Origin: Acidimicrobiales bacterium AG-410-I20
GTDB lineage: Bacteria > Actinomycetota > Acidimicrobiia > Acidimicrobiales > MedAcidi-G1
Reading direction: 5' to 3'
Assembly (NCBI GenBank): GCA_949538625.1
Contig: CATISD010000145.1
Coordinates: 1-37,187, forward strand
Length of the DNA stretch: 37,187 nt
The translations under genes and the position numbers were made by a program. Positions 9,680 to 19,592 of this stretch are shown here, piece after piece. The notes below the pieces were generated by a model. It did not search any database and had not been told where the DNA came from. It worked only from the letters and a program-made list of their open reading frames with translations. How positions within the stretch are numbered: the stretch's first letter is position 1; each line of letters opens with the position of its first letter.

Positions 9680-11921
9680 AAAATTTTAATAGATCTTGAC
9701 CAAAATTTTCAGCTTTTGCCGGCCCTATTCCACGGATGGATAAAAGTTCATCTAAGTTCTGCGGTCGCTTTTCAGCAAGTTCATGAAGGGTCTCGTCGTT
9801 AAAAATAGTGAATGCCGGTTTATCAGCAGCCTTTTCTATTCGCCAAGCCTTTAGATCTGATATTACTTGATCATTGGAGTCCTCTAGTGAAGAAGTGACT
9901 TCTGAAGTTTCTTGAATTTGAGAGTTAACATTTGGAGGATCAAATTGGCGAAAAATATCTAGCAACTCTTCGCCGTATCTCTGAATGTTGTGTGCGCTAA
10001 AACCATTTACACTTTCCATTTCCTCAAGGGTTGTTGGCCATGATTCGGCAAGGGCATCTAACACGGCATCTGACAAAACCTCATAGGGCTGCAAACCGGC
10101 ATATTGAGCATGCTCGCCACGCCATGAAAGCAAAGCTATTTCTACAGGGTGTTTAGAATCGGAACTAGGAGTTTTCCCACTACGAGCCTTCCTTATTTGA
10201 TCAATTTGACCGTCTTTGTTTAAAGGCTTATCCAAACTATTGATCGCTTCTTGAATCTGTTCAAGCCACCTAGAACAGTCTCTTTGGATCGGCTCCTTAT
10301 CACCAAAACTTCTTTCTCCTGCCCAAGAAACAAACAAATTCTCTTTTGCTCTGCTGAGAGCGACGTACAAGAGTCGTTTTTCTTCAGCTAAAGAGACAGC
10401 ATCTCGAGCATAAGATATGGGGACAAAACCTTCCTCGAGCCCCACTATGTGGACCGTAGGCCACTCCAGTCCTTTAGCAGAGTGAAAAGTAGCGATCTCT
10501 ACTGCATCAATAGAGATATCGGTCACGGTACGGATATGGGTTTTGACCCATGAAAAAAACCCATCACCCGTAGCTGTTGGATCTAGAGCAAGATGCTCCT
10601 TTGCTAGAACCCTGATTTCAGAAAACGCATTAAAACGTTCTTGTTGACGCGCAGGGATTTCGTATTCTTCGCCTTCTTCAAAATCAACATGTAGATCTCC
10701 AAGAAGTTCTGTTAACGGCTGGTTGTTATTCTCAAAAGAACCCAGGACTCTTTTAACATCACCACGGTCAAAGAGGCTGCTTCCAGCAAGCGTTCGAACA
10801 GGTATTTCTACATCACGAAAAGCACGAGACAGTGCTTCCACCTGCGCATTAGTTCTAGCCAGAACTGCCTGATCAGACCATCGGCCATGAGGGCCACGGC
10901 TTTCACGAACCCTTTGAGCTAATGCAGTTAGTTCGTCCTTATCTGAAGAGAAATGAGTGATAGTTGGATTAGATCCACTTGATCTGTTTGCTTTGAAAGT
11001 CTTATCTTCAAGAACAGAAGTAGCAGTTCGTAATATTTGAGGGGTGCTTCTATAGTTCTGCTGTAGATCAACTATTTCTCCCCCTGGAAAGTGAGTGTCA
11101 AACCGTACAAGATGATCAGCATCTGCTCCATTCCATCCATAGATTGCTTGATTAGGGTCTCCCACTACACATAAGTTCTCATTACCGTTAAGCCATGAGT
11201 TGAGAAGATCGACCTGTACCGAATTTACGTCCTGAAACTCATCAACGTATAAGTGTTGGAATCGCCATTGTTGAGCAGCGGCAAAGGATCGATCCGAACG
11301 AATGGCTTTAGCACAAGACACAAGTAGATCGTCAAAGTCAACTTTGTTTTGCTCCTTTTTTAGGTCTTCATATTTTTGGTAAATCTGACCAATTTGCGTA
11401 GAGGGAATACCGATATTTCTCCCATTCTCTTCTGCCATGCCCGCATAAGCTTGTGGCCCGATTCGTCTTGCTTTTGCCCACTCAATTTCTCCTACTACAT
11501 CTAAAACTTTTATTGAGCGGTAGTCGCGAGGGAGCAATTTAGTGACAAATACAGATTTATTAGTAAGTAACTCCGGCTCGGGTAGAGACTTGTCTCTCCA
11601 GAAATTTTTAAGCTGAGCATAAGCCACTGCATGAAAAGTTCCAGCAGCAACTTGATCTCGAATACCAAGGCCGCGTAAGCGGTGGTTAAGTTCCGCTGCT
11701 GCTTTCCTTGTGAAAGTAAGTGCCAGAACTTTACGGGGGTCATCAAGGTCCATGGCAATCCGCCAAGCAATGCGATGCGTTAATACGCGTGTTTTACCTG
11801 AACCCGCACCGGCATGTATAGCAAGTGGGATTTGCTTAGCAGTGACAGCATGGCGCTGTTCTTCATTCAAATTTAGTAACAGTCCATCAGCTCCAGATGG
11901 AAAATGAATATTTTCAGACAC
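9669..11921 (-). CDS. UvrD/PcrA-family ATP-dependent helicase with two C-terminal HRDC-like domains
   Basis: 'LNEEQRHAVTAKQIPLAIHAGAGSGKTRVLTHRIAWRI', 'ALTFTRKAAAEL', 'LYVDEFQDVNSVQVDLL', 'VGDPNQAIYGWNGA', 'LQQNYRST', 'ATFHSAKGLEWPTVHIVGLEEGFVP', 'EEKRLLYVALSRAKENL'; two successive HRDC-like C-terminal segments. Confidence 0.93.
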   Translation of the reverse strand: MSENIHFPSGADGLLLNLNEEQRHAVTAKQIPLAIHAGAGSGKTRVLTHRIAWRIAMDLDDPRKVLALTFTRKAAAELNHRLRGLGIRDQVAAGTFHAVAYAQLKNFWRDKSLPEPELLTNKSVFVTKLLPRDYRSIKVLDVVGEIEWAKARRIGPQAYAGMAEENGRNIGIPSTQIGQIYQKYEDLKKEQNKVDFDDLLVSCAKAIRSDRSFAAAQQWRFQHLYVDEFQDVNSVQVDLLNSWLNGNENLCVVGDPNQAIYGWNGADADHLVRFDTHFPGGEIVDLQQNYRSTPQILRTATSVLEDKTFKANRSSGSNPTITHFSSDKDELTALAQRVRESRGPHGRWSDQAVLARTNAQVEALSRAFRDVEIPVRTLAGSSLFDRGDVKRVLGSFENNNQPLTELLGDLHVDFEEGEEYEIPARQQERFNAFSEIRVLAKEHLALDPTATGDGFFSWVKTHIRTVTDISIDAVEIATFHSAKGLEWPTVHIVGLEEGFVPISYARDAVSLAEEKRLLYVALSRAKENLFVSWAGERSFGDKEPIQRDCSRWLEQIQEAINSLDKPLNKDGQIDQIRKARSGKTPSSDSKHPVEIALLSWRGEHAQYAGLQPYEVLSDAVLDALAESWPTTLEEMESVNGFSAHNIQRYGEELLDIFRQFDPPNVNSQIQETSEVTSSLEDSNDQVISDLKAWRIEKAADKPAFTIFNDETLHELAEKRPQNLDELLSIRGIGPAKAENFGQDLLKFFKK

Positions 11922-11960
11922 GATTGCACCCTACTCAAGAGAAGAGCCATGCTCTAATGC

Positions 11961-12392
11961 TTACCGCATAAAAATCATTGGAAGATGTGGAATTCCATCA
12001 CCATCATCGAATTCTTCGCCGGTTACAACATAACCCAAACTTATGTACCAGTCTGCGAGATGAGATTGAGCATGCAGCGTCAACCTTCCTTCAGTTAAGT
12101 CGGCGACGTATTCAAGAAGTTCAGTAGCTAAACCGCGGCCGCGAAACTCAGCACTTGTAGCTACCCTCCCAATACGGTTTCCATCTGACTCTGATAGAAC
12201 GCGAAGATATGAGACGGGTTCATCTAATTTGTTTATCCAAATGTGTCGAGTCTGAGGATCCGTATCATGTCCATCAAGATCAAGGTAGATAGAAGATTGT
12301 TCTACGACAAAAATTTCAGATCTTAATCGCAGAATCTTATACAGAATCTCGGATTCCATTTCGGAAAAAGTGCAGTTCTGGATTTCACTCAT
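11961..12392 (-). CDS. GNAT N-acetyltransferase, ElaA-like
   Basis: 'LYKILRLRSEIFVVEQSSIYLDLDGHDTDPQTRHIW', 'RIGRVATSAEFRGRGLATELLEYV'. Confidence 0.86.
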   Translation of the reverse strand: MSEIQNCTFSEMESEILYKILRLRSEIFVVEQSSIYLDLDGHDTDPQTRHIWINKLDEPVSYLRVLSESDGNRIGRVATSAEFRGRGLATELLEYVADLTEGRLTLHAQSHLADWYISLGYVVTGEEFDDGDGIPHLPMIFMR

Positions 12393-12428
12393 TAAGGCGA
12401 CGTTATCGCCCGGTTTGCAGCAAACATC

Positions 12429-13286
12429 TTGAACTTGAAAGATAGTCGTATGCCATTAGCCTCTTTGCCTTCAGGTATTAACATATTCTACGAAAAATTT
12501 GGAGCTGACTCAGACCCTGCTCTTTTTCTCATGCATGGACTTGGAAGTCAAATGCTTCTATGGGACGAGGAGCTCTGCCAAGGATTAGTAGATCACGGGC
12601 TTCAAATCATACGTTTCGACTCTCGAGATTCAGGTCTTTCAAGCAGATTGCCTGACGGTGATCAATACACATTGACAGAGATGGCTCAAGACTTGTCCGA
12701 GCTGCTTGATTTCCTAAGGATAGAGCGCGCCCATATAGCAGGGTTCTCTATGGGAGGAATGATTGCCCAGACATTTGCTTCAAACCATTCAGAAAAGTGT
12801 TTAAGTCTTATATCAATGTCCTCAAATACAGGAAATCCGAATTACGGGCGCCCACATGGTGAGACTCTTGAAGCGATGTTGGCTCCTCCTCCACGAGACC
12901 CAAAGGGAAAGATAGAAAAAGAATTATCTGATCGTCGTTTATGGGCGAGTACTGAATGGCATGACGAAAATCACGCAAGAGCACTTTTTGAGGCATATGA
13001 AAATAGGTCACCTATGCCTCCATCCGCGTATGATCGTCAGTACAAAGCAGTTCTTGCTGATGGGAACAGGGAGGAGAGAATAAAAATGATTTCTTCGCCT
13101 ACTCGAGTCATGCATGGGACTGCGGACACTTTGATCGATGTGAGTGGGGGAGAGCGAACAGCAGCCATAATCCCAAATGCCGACCTCGTGCTTATTGATG
13201 GATGGGGGCACGATTTACCGCCAGACTCTTGGCCCCATGTCACTCAAGCAATAGTTGAACATGTAGAAAATTTACAAGCAGAATAA
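12429..13286 (+). CDS. Alpha/beta hydrolase
   Basis: 'ALFLMHGLGSQMLLWDEELCQGL', 'IIRFDSRDSGLSS', nucleophile elbow 'GFSMGGMIAQ', terminal 'GWGHDLP'. The start may be the ATG at 12450. Confidence 0.9.
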   Translation: MNLKDSRMPLASLPSGINIFYEKFGADSDPALFLMHGLGSQMLLWDEELCQGLVDHGLQIIRFDSRDSGLSSRLPDGDQYTLTEMAQDLSELLDFLRIERAHIAGFSMGGMIAQTFASNHSEKCLSLISMSSNTGNPNYGRPHGETLEAMLAPPPRDPKGKIEKELSDRRLWASTEWHDENHARALFEAYENRSPMPPSAYDRQYKAVLADGNREERIKMISSPTRVMHGTADTLIDVSGGERTAAIIPNADLVLIDGWGHDLPPDSWPHVTQAIVEHVENLQAE

Positions 13287-13308
13287 AGGAAAATCTGGAG
13301 GAAAAAAA

Positions 13309-14442
13309 ATGGGAGCACTCACAGGAGTTCAAGTTGTTGAATTAGCCGGCATAGGGCCTGGGCCTTTTTGCGGGATGATGTTAGCGGACATGGGTGCTGA
13401 TGTTATACGTATTGATCGATCAGCTTCAGTTAGATCAGAGAGACCTACTGACCCTCCACTGTCAGTTATTGATAGAGGGAGACGGAGCATAGGAATTGAT
13501 TTAAAATCTCCCGAAGGAGTTGAAGTAGCGTTAAATCTGATTGAACGCGCGGATATGTTTTTTGAAGGATTTCGCCCTGGAGTGGCTGAAAGATTAGGGT
13601 TAGGGCCCGAAACTTGCCTTGAGAGAAACCCTTCTTTGGTTTACGGGCGAATGACAGGATGGGGGCAAAGCGGCCCTTATTCTCAGACCGCAGGACATGA
13701 TATTAACTACATAGCTTTAGCTGGGGCGCTTGCGCATTTTGGACGGTCTGATTCTGGGCCTGTACCCCCTCTAAATCTTGTCGGAGATTTTGGTGGGGGA
13801 GGAATGTATCTTGCATTTGGAATGGTTTGCGCTCTTCTAAATGCGCGCTCCACTGGAGAGGGACAAATCGTAGATGCAGCAATGGTTGATGGAGTGGCAA
13901 GCCTGATGGGTTTTATCCATGGAATGATGGCAACAGGATTTCAAACCACTGACCGTGGAAGCAATCTTCTAGATACTGGTGCACATTTTTACGATGTTTA
14001 TGAATGTAATGATGGAAATTACATATCGCTTGGATCTATAGAGCCGCAGTTTTATGCCGAACTGATAGAAAAAATGGAATTAGACCCTGAAAAATTTGCC
14101 CCTCAAATGGACCGAACTAAATGGCCAGAGTTAAAAAATGAAATCAGGAAGACCGTAAAGACTAAAAGTAGAGATGAATGGAACGAGATCTTAGAGGGAA
14201 GTGACGTTTGCTATGCCCCGGTCCTCACAGTGGAAGAGGCGGTACAACATCCACATAATGTTGAAAGAAATACTTTCACTGAAGTCGCGGGGCTTACTCA
14301 ACCTATGCCTGCTCCAAGGCTAAGTGCTACGCCTGGTGCGATTCAAAGACCACCCGCTCATCCGGGTCAACATACAGAAGAGATACTTATTGAGGCAGGT
14401 ATGGATGCCGAATCTCTTCGCACATCAGGAGCCGTGGCTTAG
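13309..14442 (+). CDS. CaiB/BaiF family CoA-transferase / alpha-methylacyl-CoA racemase-like
   Basis: 'LTGVQVVELAGIGPGPFCGMMLADMGADVIRIDR', 'GRRSIGIDLKSPEGVEVALNLIERADMFFEGFRPGVAERLGLGPE', 'AGHDINYIALAGAL'. Confidence 0.93.
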   Translation: MGALTGVQVVELAGIGPGPFCGMMLADMGADVIRIDRSASVRSERPTDPPLSVIDRGRRSIGIDLKSPEGVEVALNLIERADMFFEGFRPGVAERLGLGPETCLERNPSLVYGRMTGWGQSGPYSQTAGHDINYIALAGALAHFGRSDSGPVPPLNLVGDFGGGGMYLAFGMVCALLNARSTGEGQIVDAAMVDGVASLMGFIHGMMATGFQTTDRGSNLLDTGAHFYDVYECNDGNYISLGSIEPQFYAELIEKMELDPEKFAPQMDRTKWPELKNEIRKTVKTKSRDEWNEILEGSDVCYAPVLTVEEAVQHPHNVERNTFTEVAGLTQPMPAPRLSATPGAIQRPPAHPGQHTEEILIEAGMDAESLRTSGAVA

Positions 14443-14446
14443 CAAA

Positions 14447-15265
14447 ATGGCAACAGTTGTTTTTTTTCATGCTCATCCTGATGACGAAGCCCTTTCGACT
14501 GGAGGAACAATGGCCCTAATGGCTAAAGCCGGCCATAGAGTCATCCTTGTAGTAGCTACACGGGGAGAAGAGGGAGAGCCAGTTGAAGGAATTCTGAAAG
14601 ACGGTGAGAAGTTAGAAGACCGCAGATCTCTAGAAACAGAGCGATCAGGAAAGATTCTGGGTGTTTCTAGGGTTGAATTTTTAGGATACCGAGACAGCGG
14701 CATGATTGATTCAAGCACTACAGCCCATCCGGAATGTTTCTGGCAAGCAGAAGAAGAAGCAGCAGTTAACAGGCTCTCAAATATTCTTAACGACGAAGAG
14801 GTCGATCTTATTGTTATTTATGATCCAAATGGAGGGTACGGTCATCCTGACCACATTCAAGTGCATCGTGTGGGGACGAAATGGGCGAAAGAGAACGGTG
14901 TCCGGCTGCGTTGGGTCACGCTTAATCGAGATGCTATTCGCCGGGTGGTAGAAGAGGCCATAAAAGCAAATATTGACGCAGGCCAAGAATTGGACAGCGA
15001 TTTGGCCAAAAGAGAAGAACGTTCTTCTGATGAATCTTTTGGAATGGCAGAAAGTGACATAACTCATGCAGTAGATGTGATCTCGGTTTTAGATCAAAAA
15101 AGACACGCTGTTGCTGCTCATGCCAGCCAAATAGCTTCTGATTCATTTTTTGTTACTTTAGGAAATGAAGAATATGCAAGAGCCTTTGGAAAAGAATGGT
15201 TTGTGGATCCTGATTCTCCAAGAACTGCAGAAGAATCGTTGCGAAGCGATCTTTTACTCAACTAG
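14447..15265 (+). CDS. PIG-L/LmbE-family deacetylase
   Basis: 'MATVVFFHAHPDDEALSTGGTMALMAKAGHRVILVVATRGEEGE', 'YDPNGGYGHPDHIQVH'. Start set to the ATG at 14447; the supplied ORF extends upstream into the previous gene. Confidence 0.9.
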   Translation: MATVVFFHAHPDDEALSTGGTMALMAKAGHRVILVVATRGEEGEPVEGILKDGEKLEDRRSLETERSGKILGVSRVEFLGYRDSGMIDSSTTAHPECFWQAEEEAAVNRLSNILNDEEVDLIVIYDPNGGYGHPDHIQVHRVGTKWAKENGVRLRWVTLNRDAIRRVVEEAIKANIDAGQELDSDLAKREERSSDESFGMAESDITHAVDVISVLDQKRHAVAAHASQIASDSFFVTLGNEEYARAFGKEWFVDPDSPRTAEESLRSDLLLN

Positions 15266-15291
15266 CACTCGGGAAGCGCATAGATGTCCAA

Positions 15292-15678
15292 ATGATCACA
15301 GCGATTCAGTTAAGTTCGTTACGCGATATCCATGAACTTTTGGCATGGGTAATCGTGATTGGTAATGGGGTTACAGGCTTTTGGGCTCTCGCTGCGCACC
15401 GATTTACAAGGGTTCGCCATCAATTTTTATGGTGGCTTACAGGTATTGCACAGGCAGCTATCGCTATTCAAGTATCTGTAGGAGTGGGATATATGGTTAA
15501 GGAGAATATTGACACGCCACAGTTTCACTTGTTTTATGGATTTGTGGCTTTAGTTACAGTCGGTATTGCTTATAGTTACCGGCAATCTCTTCGCCATTAC
15601 ATATATCTTTTGTATGGCGGCTCCGGATTATTTCTCATGGGACTAGGAATACGTGCCATGCTTCTAGGAAACACCTAA
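15292..15678 (+). CDS. Small integral membrane protein, about four TM segments, unknown function
   Basis: 128-aa ORF in a gap between better-supported genes, with repeated hydrophobic segments; His residues in 'IHELLAW' and '[10 protein letters not shown]'. Confidence 0.65.
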   Translation: MITAIQLSSLRDIHELLAWVIVIGNGVTGFWALAAHRFTRVRHQFLWWLTGIAQAAIAIQVSVGVGYMVKENIDTPQFHLFYGFVALVTVGIAYSYRQSLRHYIYLLYGGSGLFLMGLGIRAMLLGNT

Positions 15679-17468
15679 GACTGAAGACGGTGCTTGAGGT
15701 CATCTAATTCGTTGATCAGAGTATCCGGTAGTCTTTCACCGATGAAAGCAAAGTGACTCTCAATAAGAGACACTTCTTCAGCCCATTTTGAATTGTCCAC
15801 CGAAAGCAGTTCTCTTAATCTAGATTCGGTTAAATCAAGCCCATCTAGATCTAGACCGTTCGGAGATGGAACATTTCCTATAGCAGTTTCTGTGGCTTCT
15901 CCTGAACCCTCTACGCGTTCAAGAACCCATTTGAGAACCCTACAGTTTTCTCCAAATCCGGGCCAAAGAAACTTTCCTTCTTCGTCTTTTCTGAACCAGT
16001 TAACCCAAAAAAGGTTTGGTAATTTTTCTGGATCAGCATTAGAGCCGATTTTGAGCCAGTGGCTTATGTAATCCCCAACGTTGTAGCCCATGAATGGAAG
16101 CATGGCAAAAGGATCAAATCGAACTTCACCAAGGTTCCCTGATGCCGCTGCAGTTTTTTCGGAGCTCATGATTGAGCCAAGAAAAACTCCATGATCCCAG
16201 TCTCTTGCCTCAGTAACAAGTGGAACATTTGAAGCACGCCTACCTCCGAACAAGATTGCCGAAATAGGAACTCCTTTAGGGTCTTCCCATTCAGAGGCGA
16301 TTGAGGGACATTGTGCAGCAGGCGCAGTGAATCTCGCATTTGGATGAGCAGCTGGTGTCTCAGATTCAGGCGTCCATGACTGGCCACGCCAATCCGTCAA
16401 AATCGCTGGAGGCTTGTCCGTCATGTCCTCCCACCACACATCACCGTCTGAGGTAAGAGCAACGTTTGTAAAGATCGAATTTTTACTCACTGAAGCCATA
16501 GCATTTGCATTTGTTTTCTTTGAAGTCCCTGGGGCTACACCAAAAAACCCTGCTTCCGGATTAATAGCGTAGAGACGACCATCATCTCCAAACTTCATCC
16601 ACGCTATGTCATCTCCGATGGTCTCGACCTTCCATCCAGGCAAAGTAGGAACCAGCATTGCCATATTTGTTTTGCCGCATGCTGAAGGGAACGCGGCAGC
16701 AATGTAACTCTTTTTGCCTTCAGGAGAAGTAATGGAAAGAATAAGCATGTGCTCGGCCAACCAACCGTCGTCACGAGCCATGGTTGAAGCTATACGAAGA
16801 GCGAAACATTTTTTACCTAGTAAGGCATTGCCTCCATATCCTGAACCATAAGACCATATTTCACGTGTTTCTGGGAAATGAGAGATGTACTTATTTTCTG
16901 CATCACAAGGCCAAGGAACATCTTCCTCGCCTTCTTGCAAAGGCGCTCCAACCGAATGAACACAAGGAACGAATTTGTTGTCGCCTAATACATCGAGCAC
17001 TTCTTTCCCCATTCGGGTCATGACTCGCATACTGATTGCTACATAAGGCGAGTCAGTTAACTGCACGCCTATGTGGGCAATCGGAGAACCAAGTGGGCCC
17101 ATTGAAAATGGCACAACATATAGTGTGCGTCCTTTCATACAGTCTTTATAAAGAGACATCATCTCTTCTTTTAGCTCATTTGGGTCACGCCAATTATTTG
17201 TAGGGCCGGCATCGAGTTCTTCATTCGAAGCGATATAGGTTCTGTCTTCGACTCGCGCTACATCGTTAGGGTCTGATAACGCTAAGTAGCTGTTGGGACG
17301 TAGTGACTCATTTAATTTTTGAAAAGTTCCAGATTGTTGGAGGAGCGATGTAAGATTTTCAGCTTCTTCTTCGGACCCGTCACACCAGTAAATTTCTTTT
17401 GGATTAAGAATTTCTGCCCAGTGGTCGACCCACCCAATCAGGTCTTTGTTGGAGGTTTGAGAAGCCAT
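15675..17468 (-). CDS. pckG: Phosphoenolpyruvate carboxykinase (GTP)
   Basis: '[18 protein letters not shown]', '[36 protein letters not shown]', '[14 protein letters not shown]', '[20 protein letters not shown]'. Confidence 0.97.
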   Translation of the reverse strand: MASQTSNKDLIGWVDHWAEILNPKEIYWCDGSEEEAENLTSLLQQSGTFQKLNESLRPNSYLALSDPNDVARVEDRTYIASNEELDAGPTNNWRDPNELKEEMMSLYKDCMKGRTLYVVPFSMGPLGSPIAHIGVQLTDSPYVAISMRVMTRMGKEVLDVLGDNKFVPCVHSVGAPLQEGEEDVPWPCDAENKYISHFPETREIWSYGSGYGGNALLGKKCFALRIASTMARDDGWLAEHMLILSITSPEGKKSYIAAAFPSACGKTNMAMLVPTLPGWKVETIGDDIAWMKFGDDGRLYAINPEAGFFGVAPGTSKKTNANAMASVSKNSIFTNVALTSDGDVWWEDMTDKPPAILTDWRGQSWTPESETPAAHPNARFTAPAAQCPSIASEWEDPKGVPISAILFGGRRASNVPLVTEARDWDHGVFLGSIMSSEKTAAASGNLGEVRFDPFAMLPFMGYNVGDYISHWLKIGSNADPEKLPNLFWVNWFRKDEEGKFLWPGFGENCRVLKWVLERVEGSGEATETAIGNVPSPNGLDLDGLDLTESRLRELLSVDNSKWAEEVSLIESHFAFIGERLPDTLINELDDLKHRLQS

Positions 17469-17540
17469 CTCCTAATTCATACTCGCGATCGAAGGCAAAT
17501 GCATAAATCTAGGGTGTGCCGTATGTCTCATTCAGGATTA

Positions 17541-17771
17541 CTAAATTTCCGGTGTCCCCATATCAACTTCGGAACCAAAAGAAAGAGAAGTAGCGCAGTT
17601 ATTGGCATTCAACTCAAATATCACACGCTGGCCAGGTCGAAGCATACGGAAAATAGAACCTTCAAGAGCGTCTTCGGCGAGATCGTACTCGTGAAATTCG
17701 GTTTGTTCTATAACGATTCCATCACCTGTACCAGGATCAAAAGACTTAATAACACCTTGCACGCTGTTCAC
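17541..17771 (-). CDS. Small cold-shock-domain-like (OB-fold) protein
   Basis: 'VQGVIKSFDPGTGDGIVIEQTEFHEYDLAEDALEGSIFRMLRPGQRVIFEL' resembles the CSD pattern G.VK.F....G.G.I. Confidence 0.65.
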   Translation of the reverse strand: MNSVQGVIKSFDPGTGDGIVIEQTEFHEYDLAEDALEGSIFRMLRPGQRVIFELNANNCATSLSFGSEVDMGTPEI

Positions 17772-17939
17772 CTCGCAGTTTTTTGAACCTTGCCATTTTC
17801 TTACCCCAATAATCCCATTTCAGATAGTTAAATACTATAAGGGAACTCAGTAAGGCTAGAGCCTTTTTAACCCTTACTTCAAATCTTTGTTTGCAAGGAT
17901 GGATGGTCGAAGCGAACAAGGTGAGTACGCTAAGGATTC

Positions 17940-19583
17940 GTGGCTAATACTTCTCAGTTAGAAGCGAAGGATATTCGCAGCTTTATGAACCAGTTTTTTG
18001 TGGCGCTGGTAGCTCATCGCGAAGCCTTGAACATGCTCAATGTATATCCGGTTCCTGATGGGGATACGGGTACGAATATGGCCATGACGGCAGAGTCAGT
18101 AGTTAACGCACTAAATGAACTACCAGAAGATGCCGAGATTACGGAAGTTACATCTGCGATTGCTCATGGCTCTCTAATGGGAGCGCGAGGAAACTCTGGA
18201 GTAATACTCTCACAGGTTCTTCGTGCTTTCTCTTCAGAGATAGGAAGTGCTGGTTCTTTGAATGCTGAATCTGCTTCAAATGGGCTTTCTGAAGCAGCGG
18301 AAGCAGCATATGGCGCTGTAATGACACCTGTCGAGGGAACAATTTTGACTGTGGTAAGAGAATCTTCTGAAGCAGCTGAAGTTGCTAAAGGAGAAGGAAA
18401 CGATCTTCTCGGGATTATTGAAGTAGCACTTGAACGCGGGAAAGATGCATTGGCTCGCACCCCTGACATGCTTCCAGTTCTAGCGGAGGCAGGAGTGGTA
18501 GATGCTGGAGGGAGCGGGTATTTGCTTTTACTAGACGCGCTTCTAAACGTAATTGACGGGCGCCCCTTGCCTGAGGCCCCAGAAGTGAATTCTTCTTTGA
18601 CCGGGGTAGGAGAGTCGCATGAAACAAAAGAGTCTCTTATTGAGGGTCCAAGATATGAAGTCATGTATTTCCTTGAAGCTGAAGACGAACTCATTCCCTC
18701 ATTTAAGGAAAATTGGAATCAGATTGGAGATTCAATAGTTGTAGTTGGAGGAGATGGCACATGGAACTGTCATGTCCATACAGACGATATAGGTGCAGCC
18801 ATAGAAGCAGGAATTAGTGTTGGCCGCCCTTATAAAATTCGTGTTTCTGACTTGCTGGAAGAAGCAGAAGAACAAGCATGGGTTCGCGAACAAATGATGG
18901 AAACCCGTGAAGAGGAAGCGGGACCCCCAGTTCCTTGTGCTGTTGTCGCTGTAGCAAATGGTGTTGGAATAGTTGATATTTTCCACTCATTGGGAGTTCA
19001 GAAAGTGATTGCTGGTGGCCAGTCAATGAATCCGTCAACAGAGCAACTACTTGAGGCCGTCGAAACAGTTCCTGCTGATGAAGTAGTGATCCTTCCTAAT
19101 AACGGAAACATTATCCCTGTTGCAGAACAGGTAGATGGACAGACATCTAAAACCGTCCGTGTTGTCAGAACAAAGGGAATTACTGAAGGGTTTGCTTCTC
19201 TCTTGGAATACGATCCACAAGGAACTGCAGAAGAAAACTTAGAGGGGATGTCTGTCGCTGCCTCTCAGGTAGTTGCAGGAGAGGTGACAGTCGCTGTAAG
19301 AGACTCTGGAAGTGACGCGGGGGAAATCTTCGAAGGCGATTATTTAGGGCTTTCAGATGGCAAAGTCCAAGTAATTGCGAACTCTCTCTTTGGAGCCACG
19401 ACTCAACTAATTAGTGAACTAATAGCAGATCATGAATTAGTGACGTTGATAGCTGGGGCTGAAGTAGAAGATTCCACAACATCGGAAATCGTTTCTTGGC
19501 TCGAAAAAGAACATCCTATGGTTGAATTAGAAACCCATTTTGGTGGACAACCTTTGTATCAGTATTTTCTTGGAATTGAATAG
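17940..19583 (+). CDS. DAK2/DegV-like kinase-family protein (YloV/FakA-like)
   Basis: GTG start; 'LNVYPVPDGDTGTNMAMTAESV', 'SLMGARGNSGVILSQVLRAF', 'GVVDAGGSGYLLLLDALL', 'ILPNNGNIIPVAEQV'. Confidence 0.9.
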   Translation: MANTSQLEAKDIRSFMNQFFVALVAHREALNMLNVYPVPDGDTGTNMAMTAESVVNALNELPEDAEITEVTSAIAHGSLMGARGNSGVILSQVLRAFSSEIGSAGSLNAESASNGLSEAAEAAYGAVMTPVEGTILTVVRESSEAAEVAKGEGNDLLGIIEVALERGKDALARTPDMLPVLAEAGVVDAGGSGYLLLLDALLNVIDGRPLPEAPEVNSSLTGVGESHETKESLIEGPRYEVMYFLEAEDELIPSFKENWNQIGDSIVVVGGDGTWNCHVHTDDIGAAIEAGISVGRPYKIRVSDLLEEAEEQAWVREQMMETREEEAGPPVPCAVVAVANGVGIVDIFHSLGVQKVIAGGQSMNPSTEQLLEAVETVPADEVVILPNNGNIIPVAEQVDGQTSKTVRVVRTKGITEGFASLLEYDPQGTAEENLEGMSVAASQVVAGEVTVAVRDSGSDAGEIFEGDYLGLSDGKVQVIANSLFGATTQLISELIADHELVTLIAGAEVEDSTTSEIVSWLEKEHPMVELETHFGGQPLYQYFLGIE

Positions 19584-19592
19584 AGAGTTACT

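Noticed and set aside
17319-17786. 155-aa + strand ORF
   Set aside because: Overlaps the pckG 5' end and the entire cold-shock-like gene antisense; no recognisable motif.
17852-17870. AAGGC-TAGA-GCCTTTTT hairpin with T-run as a terminator or leader element
   Set aside because: Only a 5-bp stem, no upstream + strand gene it would terminate; too weak without comparative support.
18164-18694. 176-aa minus-strand Ser-rich ORF inside the DAK2-like gene
   Set aside because: Antisense shadow of a strongly supported coding frame; composition typical of antisense reading.
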